Assembly: GCA_021397835.1 (NCBI GenBank)
Contig: JAJFZO010000034.1
Span: forward strand, 1,862,501-1,926,500
DNA from: Moringa oleifera
Lineage: Eukaryota > Streptophyta > Magnoliopsida > Brassicales > Moringaceae
Direction: 5' to 3'
DNA length: 64,000 nucleotides
Below, piece by piece: positions 11,381-24,035 of this stretch (within the stretch, counting starts at the first letter, position 1; every line of letters begins with the position of its first letter). Under the pieces are notes generated by a model. The model ran no database searches. It saw only the letters and a list, made by a program, of their open reading frames with translations, and was not told where the DNA came from. A program made the position numbers and the translations under genes.

Positions 11381-12672
11381 AACTAATGCCAGTTAAAGTA
11401 ACTACAAAAATCAAGTTAAGCTAAAATCAAGTCTAGCTATCTTTCATCTCAACATCAACAACAACATATGCAATGGGATGTGTTGTTATTAGGCTCAATA
11501 CCATGACTGTCATCAGGTACTTTTGTGCCTTATCTTTTAAGTGACAAGCATTCAAACTAATTATCGGCATACAACCTTCTCAAAAACTATTCTTGTAGCC
11601 ACCAAAGAGCACATAAACTCTTTGAAACATAAGAACTTTCATTCGATGAAATCCTACTAAACTCAATACGAGGGACCTATCAAGGTTTTGTTGTTCGATC
11701 TCCTCGTAATAATCCTTTAACCTCTCATAATGTTGACTTTCAAACTCATAAATCTCAAACATTACCATCCTCTTCGCCCTAATACAAACACTCTTAGACA
11801 CCTCATAAACCAAATCTACCTTTTTAATCTCCGTAAGTGTAGAAATGTTAATTTTAGAATCCCTTCCAAAATAGATATATATTTTTTAGTCAAAAATCTT
11901 GAAGCTTTGTTTTTGGTTGATCTATTAGATATGTGAGTAGGATAATAAGTCTTTATTGCAAATGAGACCGCCCAACTTGTAAGACTAAAATGGTTCATTT
12001 ATAGGCCTTCCCTACACAAAACTTTGAATCTATTAGCCTTAATTTTTTTAAAAATTTACAACCACCATTAACAATATATCTTTCACTGCCTCTCTAGTAT
12101 CATTTAATATGGCAAACATTAATCTAACTTTAAATAAGATTATCCATGCCAGTAGCAAAAATTAAGCTCCATTTTACTTTGAGTTTCACACTCTATATTA
12201 CTGCCAGTTGGAGTATGAAGTTCATCAAAATGATTTATCTCAAAATCATTAAACATAGGTCTCTGGTTATACCAATATCACGACCTATTTCATGCACATC
12301 AAGGTTAACTTTATGCATGACATCATCTTTTATATCTACATCATAATCATTATCTTGGAAATCACTATCTCTTTTATTCTCATTGGCGTTTTCTCCATCA
12401 CTAGCTAAACTAATATTAGCATTTACACCCTCCTCCTTATTTATATTAATATTAACATTATTGCCAACATGAAGAGACTCCCTATCTGCATCAACATGAT
12501 AACATTACTTATTTGATGCAGAACATCATACCCCTTGGTACTACCTTGATTCCACAATGATTCTTTAATGTAAATATATATCTCTCTACTTGAAATAAAC
12601 TTTATCTTTAACATATCCATTAAATTCCTATTAGTATGCATTTCAATCAACTTATCTTCCATGGTTTTAGTA

Positions 12673-12711
<39 letters not shown>

Positions 12712-12900
12712 TTATTGCAACCATGATAAGCTTTAGTCTTTCTCAACATACTAACAATTTTTATTAATAAAAATTGAACACTGTCAACATCATCAGAGGT
12801 AGTAACCTTATCTGAACTATATTTCTTAACAAATGAGTCAACAGAGTGATCACTATGGTATAGCTGGCAGGTAAAGTTATATGAAAACATGTAAGCTTTT
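11380..12900 (-). mobile_element. MULE (MuDR-like) transposase remnant
   Basis: Read on the minus strand from 12890, an N-terminal part resembles the PB1-like domain of plant MULE transposases (YHGCNKF, then MEDKLIEMHTNRNLMDML). An acidic NDYDVDIKDD-type stretch follows near 12330-12370. The region before the catalytic domain is at 11580-11813 (RAKRMVMFEIYEFESQHY, then FQRVYVLFGGYKNSF). Further left comes the start of the DDE region (CMPIISLNACHLKDKA...HPIAYVVVDVEMKDS), equivalent to GCRPIIGLDGCHLKG...PIAYAVVE. Frames are broken, a (TA)16 microsatellite interrupts the N-terminal part at 12675-12706, and the rest of the catalytic domain and the termini are missing. The element is inactive. Confidence 0.72.
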
Positions 12901-14350
12901 AGATTTTTTTTAAAAGAAACTTAATTAGTATTCAAACACATCTTATAAATGATTAATTTCAATTGAGTATAATAGCTTTCAACATTCATATCTTTATTCT
13001 AAATTTTGTGTAACACACTGACATATTGAATAACCTTAGCAAATGTAAATAACCAAAACCCTAAATTATAACCAAATAAGCACGCCAAATGTAAATAAAA
13101 ATATCTATTTGTTAATCTCTAAGTGAGTTAGGATTTCCATGTACTATATTACCAACTATTTTAGCATCTTAAAACCAAAATTATTTAAAGAATTTTGCCT
13201 AACAAATTGAATGCACACTTGATAAATACTTGCAAAGTAAAGAAAAGATAATGCATGTAACATTTAACCCATTACAAACATCAGATTTAAGACACCACAA
13301 TGCTTTTAGAAACAAAAAACCCTAATTCATGCATCAGTCAACATTAAAAACTAATTTTCTAAAATATTGTAGTTAGAGAGCTTCAATCTTGGAATATTAA
13401 GATGTGTGAAAGGAAAAAGATGCTCAAGTTTGTTAGAAATCAAAATATTTCGGGAAAATTTCCTTAGGTAGGAAGTGGATTAGATGCTAAGAAGTGAGAT
13501 ACTATGGACTGAGAGTATGAAAGAGACATTCAGATGTTGTTTAGGTTGGTGAACAAATTTCAGACTTGTTTTTACCCTTCTTCAAGGGTTAACACCATAC
13601 CTAAAACTTTAAGTTATAATTTGTCTCGGTCAATACACAAATTTCAACGTTTGTATTAGACGATATTGAACATCATGGTTCCATTTATCACCTTGGGCAC
13701 ACATAAGTATTTTATGGGATCTTTATCTTTTTCAAATTATTTCATATAATTTAATTTGTTTCAAATGAATAAATTAAAGTTTGTTTTAAAATTTTCTAAA
13801 ATTCATGATTTGTTTAAAAAAATTAAAAATAAAATAGTTAATAGTTTTAAAATCGTAAATAAAAATGTTAATAACTTATCGATTATTATACTTTTTATTT
13901 ATAATTCTAAAACCATAAATAAAGATGTTAATGAACCATCAACTATTTTACTCTTTATTCATGATTTTAGAATAATGAATAAAAGTATTAGTGAATCATA
14001 AATTATTAAATAAAAGTCTCATAAAATCTTTATGTTTATCTCAAGTGATAAATTAGACTTTAATATTCAAAAAATGACATTATAAATCTTGAAGTAATAT
14101 TAATAATCAATACAAAACTTGATCACTAACACCTATTGAAAACTAACTTTAACATCAAGGATAAAATAGTATTTTTTGCCTACTTTTTTGTTGCTACTAT
14201 TGCCTTCTCCTTCATATTTCTTGCGTTTATTCTTTTTTCTTTTCTTTTGTATTTTATGCATCTATTCACTAAATGTACAGATTCTTTAAATGCCATATGC
14301 TTGATTTCTTCATGTTGCCTTTAATTTAGAATATTAGGAGATAATTCTTA
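12901..14350. other. AT-rich interval, no gene seen
   Basis: Several Asn/Ile/Lys-rich open frames (for example 13756-14001) follow from base composition. Imperfect internal repeats occur at about 13840-13995 (KIVNKNVNNLSIIILFIY-like periodicity). No conserved domain is seen. Confidence 0.5.
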
Positions 14351-14359
14351 CTAAAAAAA

Positions 14360-16245
14360 ATTTGAAATGTCTAATTCACCTATCTTTTGGGTTGCCACAC
14401 TAAGGCCAACAACTATTTATGAAATAAGCAACCGTTGTTACAATTTCTTACTAGAACTTTTTTAGTACAGATGCTAGCAGTAGACTAGCAGTAGACAATA
14501 AGCGTCTGACTTTTTTCTATCAAAATCTTATTCATTCTTTTAATTACCCCATTTTGTTATAGAGTCTTTTACACTGATTTACGCCTCAATATACTTGTAT
14601 CTTTGCACAATTTATCAAAGATAGATTTGCAAAACTCTAAGCCATTGTCTTTCCTAAGTGCCTTCAATCTTTTCCCAATTTAGTTCTCCATGAGTGTTTT
14701 TTATTCAAAAACTTTATGAAGAAATCCCTCTTTGTTCTTAGCAAATACATATTTTTCTTACTATAACCATCCATAAATAACAAGAAATATTGGTAACCAC
14801 CATGGCTAGACTCTCTTAGGCCCCTGAATATCTACATGAACATAATCCAAAACTTGTTTGGACTCATGGATTGCAAATGATGCAAATTATATCTTATGTT
14901 GCTTGCCGATGATGCACTACTTAAAAAAGCCTAAGGCACTGATTTCAGTATCTCTTAGCAAACCTTACTTGTTAAGCCTTTTGCTCTCTGTCACTTACAT
15001 GCTCTAATTTTTTAGCCAAAACTAAGTAGCTTGATGACCAAAATCTACAACAGTAGCAATTGTCCTTACTATGGCTGACCCTTGCAAAACATGTAACCTG
15101 TTAATCTATAATTCTTTGAGCATGACAAAATAGATCCTTTGAGGACTTTTATATTAGCCATTTTTAGATTTAAAACACCAAAGGATATCAAATTTCTTCT
15201 AAGATCAAACATATGCCTAGCTTCTTTGAGAACCCTTGTAGTTCCACCTTGTAACTTAAAACCCATTAAGCCAATCCTTTTCACTTGACATGCTTAGTCA
15301 TTTCCCATTACAACTTTACTACTAGTAGTCCGCATATAATTAAAGAATAGCTCTTTCTTTAAACATATATGATATGTGCATCCAAAATCAAGGATCCATT
15401 CATCACTAATCCTAGTTTCTAATATTATCAACACATCTTCTTCATAAAAGGAGTCTATGGCTATAACAACTTCTCTTTCATTGATTCACTGCTTCTTTTA
15501 TTGTTTCTTATTCAAATCTTTGCAAAGTTTCCTTCTAGGGCCATCCTTGCTATCCTTTGGACTTTGATTTTGTGAGATTTTTGCTCTTGTTTAGTTGTTT
15601 CCTTGCCTAAGAATTTATTTCTGTCTCTCTTTTTTTTATCTCCCTCTAATTATAAGTCTTTCTCTAGATTTTTCATCCTTAGCCTCTATTTTGTCCTTAA
15701 GCTTCTTGGACTTAAAGGCGCTTGTGCCCAAGGAGAGTGAATCTTTTCCATAAATAATTATGTCAATTAGGTTTTTATAGTTTTCTAATAGAGAACTCAA
15801 CAACAGCAATGCTTGATCTTCATCCTCAATCATGATGTCTACATTCTCTGGGTTCAAGATAATCTTAGTGAAGTCAGCTATGTTTTCCTTCATCAATTTG
15901 CTGGGAGTCATCTTGAACTTGTACAACTAAATCTCCAAATACAGTCATTAGTAAAAGTTCTGGTTACATAAACCTGTTCTAGTATCCCGACAATAGAATT
16001 CTCTTTAGTTACCTTCCTTAGCAATTGATCCCTAAGGCTTAGAATTAGTGCACTGTGTGCTTTCTCCATCAAATCTTTCTTCATCTCTTTTGGCATTAAT
16101 ACAAAAGATTTTTTTTTCTCCTTCTAGTGCTTCCACTAAACCTTGTTCTACTAAAAATGCTCTCGTCTTCAGCCTCTGGAGTCCATAATAATTTTTTCCT
16201 ATGAATTTCTCAATATCAGACTTTGTAAATGACATTTTCAAAACC
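14360..16245 (-). mobile_element. Ty1/copia remnant 1: gag, pre-integrase and integrase parts
   Basis: In minus orientation the first open stretch (16241-16032) matches the copia gag start (SFTKSDIEKFIGKNYYGLQR, like KFEVEKFNGRNDFGLWR). The gag core at 15926-15636 has MYKFKMTPSKLMKENIADF and EDQALLLLSSL. The GAG-pre-integrase block at 15284-15069 has HMFDLRRNLISFGVL. An integrase segment follows at about 14980-14400, including a DYVHVDIQG-like match and KDNGLEFCK. Each part is in a different frame with stops between them. No reverse transcriptase or RNase H is found to the left, so the element is truncated. A primer-binding site lies 30 bp upstream of gag. Confidence 0.88.
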
Positions 16246-16274
16246 TTAAGCTAAAAATGGTAAAAGTATTTTTA

Positions 16275-16287
16275 GGCTCTAATACCA
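16275..16287 (-). other. Copia primer-binding site (initiator tRNA-Met)
   Basis: The minus strand reads TGGTATTAGAGCC, differing at one base from the standard plant TGGTATCAGAGCC. It lies immediately upstream of the gag start, as expected for copia elements, and marks the LTR boundary just to its right. Confidence 0.8.
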
Positions 16288-16289
16288 CT

Positions 16290-17480
16290 ATTAAGCCACT
16301 TGACTTTTCCAAAATCAATCAAGCCTAAGTGGGTGTATACTTCAAGCAAAGTAGTAATCTACTAAAGAAATTGAAAATCAAAGCAAAAAGTCATCTATAG
16401 TTCATTACTTGCTTAAAATTAGATTATAAACACAATTTAGTAAAGGTGTTATCGTCTTAGTAGTGAAACTAAAAAATACAAAAGAATAATGAATTTAAAA
16501 CTGGTAAATCCTGGTTTATCCTTATGTTATGACTTAATCAGTTTATAAGATAAACACATGCATAAACAAAAATGACACACATAAGAATTTTACGTGGTTG
16601 TGTTACATAACCTATATCCATGGGGCCATGCTTAGATGATAAATAATCTACTAAGTACTTTATGCTCAAATGATAAATAATCTACTAAGTGAAAGTACTT
16701 ACAAGCACTAATTGTTTCTTATATAGTTTTCAAATTCTTGAAAGATCTCTCTAAATCTTTTGCATTCTTTCTTCAAGTAAACCAACTGGCTATATGTAAT
16801 ATTTCACCCTTAAATTATCTTAGGCTTGATTACAATAATCATCTCAAGATGATTTTTTTTTAATAACACTCTAACCAAGATATGGAATTGGAATTGCAAT
16901 CCCAAGATAATTGGTTAATCTTTAGATACTTATCAATTATGTCCCAATGAAAATAATCAACAAGAGATCAACACACATGATTTAACATAGTTTGACTCAT
17001 GCCTACATCCACGAACAAATCACAATAAGAGAGAGATCAAATAATGCACTAGTTTGATTAGTTTCAATTACTTACAAAGAAAAAAGGACGACAGTATGAT
17101 CATAGATTCATAAGCTTGATTACAACACCTAGCTTTATACACAAATCACACCAACAAGATTGGTAATGAATGAAGGTCAAACCTTAACTCATGCATTACA
17201 ATCAAACTATTTTAGCTCTTTTAATTTTTAGAAAAACTAAGCATTCCTAAACTAGCACAAATAAAGTATATTTTTTGCATTTTAGGTAGGTAAAATTAGT
17301 TGTCCACGTGATCAAGAAATCTATCCAATTGGTAGCCGAAACTCTAACACAAGTATCATTCTTTTGATACCTTTATTGATCACTTAATCACTTCATTAGC
17401 TCCTTAAGCAAAACAACAAAGAACTTAACTGATGCTTGTGTCATTTGATCTCTATTAACCAAAATGCAGCTCCAACATTT
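16290..17480 (-). mobile_element. Probable copia 5' LTR region (possibly two overlapping relics)
   Basis: The region follows the primer-binding site. It contains two phrases typical of plant copia LTRs: TTTTACGTGGTTGTG...CCATGGGG near 16586-16628, and GATTTAACATAG...CCTACATCCACG near 16978-17014. A short direct repeat, GATGATAAATAATCTACTAAGT, occurs at about 16635 and 16667. I could not find the partner LTR, so exact ends are not given. Confidence 0.55.
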
Positions 17481-18811
17481 TGATTATAATTGAATAGATT
17501 ATTTTTATTTTTAATTTTATTTTTTATTAATTAAACAATATCATTTTATAAGTTTTATCAAGACAAAAATAAGGTTGTTTATTCAGCAAATTTATTATTA
17601 AAAATATTAAAACTTCAAAGAAAAGGAAAAAAGTGAACAAAAAGTAATTAAAAAAAAACATTTGGGATTCAAATTTCTTTTTCTCACTCCCTTACTTTAA
17701 CATATAAAATCAAGATAAGTTCAAATTTGATCATAAAAATTACTTCGGTTCCCATATGATTGAGATTCATATCAAAAATACTGTTTTGATATTTTAAAAA
17801 ATAATTTTGATATTAATATTATTGATAAAATTAATTATAATGTTATAATTTAATGATTAATCTATTATATTACTTGCTTTAGTTAATTACATTGGTTTTG
17901 GATTAGTTTCAATGCGTTGATATATTGAACATTTACATTAATGATCATAGGTTTTCTTCTTTGACTTTATGTTTATAGATTTTTTATTAAGCAATTTTAT
18001 AAACTTTATTACTTGATTTAATATTTTTATTTTATTTGAAAACATATATTTAAAAATATTATGAATTATTTATTACGTCTAATTGATTTTTTCACCTTGT
18101 ATTAATCTCTAAATTTCTTTAGTGTAATGATTGGTTTAGTTTCCAATTTTTCATTCACATCTTGATAATTTTGTTAAATAATTTTGAAAATTATATAAAT
18201 TTATGAGGTAAAATTGTGTTGGTGAAATTAAAAAAAATGAAAAAAATATATAAAAATAAGTATCAAATCGAACTAGTAGATTTGATTTATTGAACCATAA
18301 ATTAAACTTTTAACTGATTTGATTTATTTAAAATTGGTTTATATTATTAAAATTAGGGTAAAAGTCATGTAAAATTCTTATATTTAACCTATATTATCAA
18401 TAAAATCCTTATGTTCAAACTTCAAAAATCAAATATTAATGTATCAATTTAATTTCATTTGAACCTTGTAAAAAAATTCAAAAATTAAAAATATTCAAAT
18501 TAAAAATTTCAATTTTGACTTAAAATTTTTTACAGATATAACGAAATATTAAAATTACTATCATAAAAAAATTCAAAATTTTTTAAGTATTGAAAAACAT
18601 ATATGTTTTAAATTTACAATGTTAAAAATTTTAAAAATTCACAAAAATAGATTTTATATGAAAAATTGTTTGAATTTGAGGGATGAACTAAAATAGAATG
18701 AATAATTCTTTTAAATTATTTTTAAATATTTTAATAATAAAAATACCTTTTATTTTTTATAATCATTTGAATTAAGGTCTATTTGAGTCAAATTGAAAAA
18801 TTAAGATTCGA
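17481..18811. other. AT-rich interval, no gene seen
   Basis: Very AT-rich, with homopolymer runs and no coding or transposon signature that I recognise. Confidence 0.5.
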
Positions 18812-19220
18812 TTTGTCACTACAGGACCACGGTTCTGTTCAAACTAGTGAACCAAATCGTAGTCGTTAAGTTTTGAATCAAACTGAAATCGATATAAACG
18901 GTTTTGATTTTGAACCGTAACCAAAACTATTTTGAAAATGGTTCGGCTATGTTTATGTAAATTTTGAATCAAAATCAAAACCGACGATTCAAAATCAATG
19001 GTTTTGAATCGGTTTCTAATTAAATTAATTTTTAAAATATTAAAAAATTTTAATTTAAAAAATTATTAAAAATTAAATTTATAAATTTTAAAAATAATTT
19101 TAATTTTAAAATATATATTTCAATAAAAATATAATTATTTTTATTTTTAATTTTATTAAAAATTTATAATTAAATATTAAATACTAAATTTTTTTTAAAA
19201 ATTTTTTTTACATAATTACA

Positions 19221-19495
19221 CTAGTGTAAGAGAAAGAGATTATTTTCCTTACAAAGTTGTACTCTTTCTCTTACACTAATATAAGATTAAGGTGATCATT
19301 TTTTTATTCATTAAAAAGCACCTTACTCTTGTTTATTAAAAAGAAAAAGAGATTCTTTTTCTTACACTAGTAAAAGTGAGATGACAATTCAATCATTTCA
19401 ATTTTTTTTTTTTATCAAAGAGAAAGAGAGTAGTATATTAGTGTAAGAGAAGAAAATATTAGTGTAAGAAAAAGAATCTCTTTCTCTTATACTAC
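19221..19495. repeat. Nested imperfect inverted repeats inside the hAT element
   Basis: CTAGTGTAAGAGAAAGAGAT at 19221-19240 is inverted at 19261-19280 and again at about 19478-19495. AGAGATTCTTTTTCTTACACT at 19348-19368 is inverted at about 19461-19481. The transcript could fold into several hairpins. It may be a nested MITE or an expanded subterminal repeat. Confidence 0.75.
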
Positions 19496-19869
19496 TCTAC
19501 TATTAGATAAGGCCTCATTCAGGAAAAAAAAAATAAATTTGAATTTGAATTTGAATTTAATTTTGAATTATTTTTAATTAATTTTTATTTATAAATACTC
19601 AACTTTCTTCTCTCTCTTTTTACACAATTCTCACTTATAATTCTCATTCAATTCTTTGGTTATTTTATTTATTTTTATTCTTACTTACACTTTATTTATT
19701 TTAATTTTTTTATTTTTTAATTTATTTAATTATTTATTTAATTATTTTAATTCTCTATCGTTATTTCATTCATTTATCTTGTTCACTTTCTCAATTATTA
19801 CATATTTTTTTAGTTTTTATATTTAAATTCTTTTTTATCACTATTATTTTTTATAATCAATTATTTTTT

Positions 19870-22030
19870 TTTACCAATCATTTTTTTTAATGACAAGTGG
19901 TAGTTCTTCCAAAAAATCCATTAAAAATAAAGGTGTGTTATACTCAACGAAAATGTGCATCTCGATACTGACGCTTATCATGAATTTCTTCAACATCAAT
20001 CTTTTGTTGAAGAAACAAACCCCAATTCTCTTTTTAGAATTTATAAAGTAAATTTCGAAAGCCAATCTATTTTAATTCCTCCTCATCTTGATATTCAAAT
20101 TCTTAATGAAAATATTAAAAAATTCAAGAAAAACGAAAATTTGATTTGTTCAGAGTTCATATGAAAAAGGTTGATAAATCGGATGAAATAAAGATAGTTG
20201 TTTGTAATTATTATTCAAAAGAATTTAAATTATCAAAATCTAGAGGATCTGACACATATCAAAGACATATTGATAGCAAACATCCTATAGAAGCCACAAA
20301 ATCATGTGGTCAGCAATAAATAGCAAGGTATAGTACTTTTAATAATCAATTATTCAATTATATAGATATAAATAATAGAGAAAAATTAGCATGGATGGTT
20401 GCTGTTGAGCATTATTTTTTAGTTTTGGTGAAAAAGTTGGTTTTATTAATTATTGTCAAAAAGTATTAAATCCTGCTGCATGTCGTGTTCCTAGATCTAC
20501 TCTCACACGTATACTTTTTGATCTTTATAAAAAAAAAGATTTAGTTAAATATTTTAAAAATTATCAAGGTCATGTTTTTGTATGTGCTTATGGAGTGATC
20601 ATTGGCAAACACATTCTTACATGGGTTTAACTTGTCATTACATAGATAATGATTGGATAATACAAAAATGAATTCTTGTATTTAGAATTTTTGATGAGGC
20701 CCATACTGTTGATAATATATATTTAATGCTTAAAAATATTTTGAAAGAGTATAAAATTGATAATAAAATTTTTGCAATTGGTTTTGATAATGCTTCTAAT
20801 AATACTACAGTTATTCCTCAATTAATAACTTACTTTGGTAGTTGATTTTTTCATTAAAGACGTGCTTGTCATGTTTTAAATTTATATGTTCAAAGTGGGT
20901 TAAAATTACTTAATTATACTATCGTACCTATTAGAAAAGCATTGCATTATTTATGAAAACATCCAAAAGCAATGAAAGCGTAGGCTAAATTTTGTGTTAG
21001 TCGTACTATGCATCTCATAAAATTTTCATATGATATTCCTACTCATTGGAATTCTACATATAAATTACTTTGTGAAAGTGATACATATAAAGAATTACTA
21101 TGTGATTTTATGTTAGTATTATTATTCTTCATCCTCAACAATAAAATTTGTGTTAAAAAATTTACCCAACTACTAAAAATTTTAAATGATGCTACTAATT
21201 CTTTATCGGGTATATATTATCCTACTATCAATTTATTTATTATTGATGCTATTAATATTGTTACTCAATTCGAAGAATGTGAAAAAGATGAAGAATTACT
21301 TAATTACATTCAAGTTATAAAAGATAAATAGTTAGAGTATTATTTTAATATTCCAATTATATATTTACTTGGGTTAGTATTTGATCTACGTTACAAATTA
21401 GTTCATTTGAGTGAATATTTAACTTGTTATTATAATTATTTACAAATAGACATAGATATTATGGTTATGATTGTGAATATCATAGACTTTATGGTCGATA
21501 TGATAGTATCAGTATTACAGAAATTGATAATTCATCTCAATTTTCATCATCAAAAGTTGGTAAGGGTTATCAATTATTATTTCAAAAAACAAAAAAATTA
21601 CGAGGTTCATCTTCATCAAGCTCAAATTTTGAGCTTGAGAATTATTTAACAACTTTTTTGAGTTTGTTGATGAAAATAATGATTTTAATATTCTACACTA
21701 GTGAAAAGAACACGAAAGATATTTTTCAATTTTGACTATTATAGCCAAGCAAATTCTTGCAACACTAGTTTCTACAGTTGATGTGGAATAAGATGTTTAG
21801 TACTGGTGAAAATATATTGGATCAAAGATGCTCATATATGTGTTCGGATTCTATTCAAGCTCAAGTTTGTTTTGATGATTAGACAAAAGCACAATTTCGA
21901 CAACAAGAAATAAATTAAGAATTAAATTACGATTTGTTGAAAAATGAACATACTACTGAAGGCACCGAAATGATTAATAAATATCCCAATTTTCAAAAGG
22001 TAAAAGAACTACGTGGACTTTGATTTCTCT
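19870..22030 (+). pseudogene. hAT transposase pseudogene (BED finger to dimerisation region)
   Basis: The frame carrying IVVCNYYSKEFKL...TYQRHIDSKHP near 20190-20285 is a BED-type zinc finger. It is followed by transposase-like sequence with many stops and shifts. PTHWNSTYKLLCESDTYKEL at about 21030-21093 matches the conserved T-RWNSTY-ML block of plant hAT transposases. The C-terminal part near 21740-21900 is where the hATC dimerisation domain should be, but it is poorly preserved. At least several stop codons and frameshifts make it non-functional. Confidence 0.8.
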
Positions 22031-22537
22031 AACATAAGAGGATACGTAGCAACTTAATTCTGGTAAAAATTGAGTGCAAGTTCAATTTAAATTATTTATT
22101 TTTTTGATTAACAATTTAATTTAACTTTATTAAATTATGTATTTTTATTTTATAAAAATATGTCTTCATTAGATTAAGTATCTTTATTAATTTAGCTACT
22201 TAATTTGGTTTAACAATGAATGAATCGAAACTTGAATCTATTTTGAACCAAACTTGAACCGAACCAAAACCTAAACATATTTTGAACCAACTTTGAAACA
22301 AATGTGAATTGAACCGAAATTTAAATCGAACCTGAACCTGAACTTGAACCGCATGTGGATCGAAATTGAACCTGAACCTGAATTGCTTATGAGTTAAAAC
22401 CGGAACCTGAACCAAATCTTAATTGGAGTCACAGCTTAACAGTTTAAGTTTTGATTCATTCTAACCATAAACTTTGAACCGACGGATCGAAATCAAAACC
22501 GAACTAAACTCGAATCATAATCAAGTCTATTTATCAC

Positions 22538-22884
22538 TTTTTGAATAAAATGTTGAATTAGGGTTTAAACATCATGGTTTTGTGAGAATCTTATCCTTAA
22601 AATTGCATAGTTTTACTGTAGAAATTTTGATTTTTATCAAAATGACATAGTTTGTAAGAGGAAATTGAAAAAAAAAATTCAGAAAAATTAAACACTAATT
22701 TTTTAACATCATTGTTGTTTTCTAAAATTAATATTTTTTATATATTATTTAATTTTATGTATATTAAAATATTATATTACTCATTAATTATTATGATTTA
22801 ATTTTTAATTTAATTTTAGTTTATTTTAAAAAATTAATTTTTTATTTTAATTATTAGACAGATTTTAAGAACATAAAAAATAAG
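22538..22884. other. AT-rich interval, no gene seen
   Basis: Host sequence after the hAT target duplication, before duplication unit B. Nothing recognisable. Confidence 0.5.
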
Positions 22885-23756
22885 AGGACCGATGGCATGT
22901 TGCCCTATCCTGTCGGAGGGGTAGTAGGTGCCTAGATGTGATCGTGGCGATATAGCTGATTAGTTATGATGGCATGTCGAGTTGTGATCGATTTACTGGA
23001 TCATAAAGCAAGTCGACCCGTTGAGCGGAAAAAATAATAATAATAATAAATAATATAAAATATAAGAACGAGAATACGCGGGAACGAAGAGAGAGAAAAC
23101 CCAAATCACTAACATCTCACTTGAGGCTTATTTAGGGCTGGTACGTGTATTAAACATGCATGCAGTATTGGTACGTACCCTTCTTTGCCAACCGCAAGAG
23201 AAAAAGACCCACATATCCATGAAAATAGTTATCAAAGCATAGGAAAAATTATTAGGTATAGCTTAACTGATGGAATATATATGAGTAAAATACCGTGTCT
23301 GAATGTATCAATATAAACATATTAATAGTTATGATACACGGGTTATGCATATATATATATATATATATATAAATTTGAAAGAGATTAATTTTTTTTTAAA
23401 TTCATCAATATATAGGCAGAAATTAAGATTTAAAAAAACAAGCACAATGCTGCTTTGTATCTTTAATTACATATATGAACTACCAAAGACTAATATTTAA
23501 TTCCTGTTCACATGTCTACTTTTTAAGTAAAAGTGTTTTTTTTACTCAAAAAAATAAAAAGTATTTTTTATTAATGACATTATATAATATCTCATAATGT
23601 ATATTTGATTAGAGAAAAGGCTTATTATCTTCCATAGTTCTAACTCAAAACAACAGCCCTATTCTTTTTGTTGGGAAACTTATAAATAAATAGCTATTAT
23701 CTCTTTGATAGTCAATATGGGGAGACCATACAAAGGTAGGACTTAGGTAGGGAGTC

Positions 23757-23802
23757 CTCAGGCTCACCTACAACTGTGCCCAGTGGATACATATCTGGTT
23801 GA
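23757..23802 (+). promoter_or_regulatory. Conserved upstream block of zinc-finger gene 2
   Basis: Counterpart of the block at 6916-6961: CTCAGGCTCACCTAC, then GTGCCCAG and ATATCTGGTTGA. It is better conserved than neighbouring DNA. Confidence 0.5.
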
Positions 23803-23903
23803 TATGTAAGAAAAAATATATATATTATAAAATAATATGTAAGAAAGATATATCATAAATACAACAATAAATGTTAAGTGGTGCCTTAATTTAATTCTTA
23901 TTA

Positions 23904-23965
23904 AGACCCTTGACCAAATGAATGGAGTACTTCCAAAAAAAAGACCCCCATGGGCAATATAAATA
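23904..23965 (+). promoter_or_regulatory. Core promoter of zinc-finger gene 2 (W-box and TATA)
   Basis: TTGACC at 23910-23915 and TATAAATA at 23958-23965, at the same spacing as in gene 1. The TATA box is 78 bp before the chosen start codon. Confidence 0.6.
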
Positions 23966-24035
23966 CCCCCAAACCCTCCCGTTGAAGATCACACCATTCA
24001 GAAAATCTCAATCTTCTCCTTTCTGTTCATTCACC

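Larger units (their letters stand above)
18820..22529 (+). mobile_element. hAT-superfamily DNA transposon, 3.7 kb, degenerate
   Basis: The left end TACAGGACCACGGTTC and the right end (minus strand) TAGACTTGATTATGATTC form imperfect terminal inverted repeats. They are flanked by TTTGTCAC at 18812-18819 and TTTATCAC at 22530-22537, an 8-bp target duplication differing at one base. Eight bp is the hAT target size. Both subterminal regions (18830-19020 and 22200-22500) are packed with GAACC/GGTTC-type motifs, as seen in plant hAT elements. The interior encodes a broken hAT transposase on the plus strand. The element separates duplication units A and B. Confidence 0.8.

Noticed and set aside
13756..14001. 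Asn/Lys/Ile-rich open frame of 81 residues
   Set aside because: Low-complexity AT-rich translation with no recognisable domain.
22200..22415. Minus-strand frame with VQVQVRFKFRF periodicity
   Set aside because: It is a translation of the GAACC-type subterminal repeats of the hAT element.
23922..24035. Upstream in-frame ATG extending zinc-finger gene 2 by 38 residues
   Set aside because: It precedes the TATA box at 23958 and the extension has no counterpart in gene 1.
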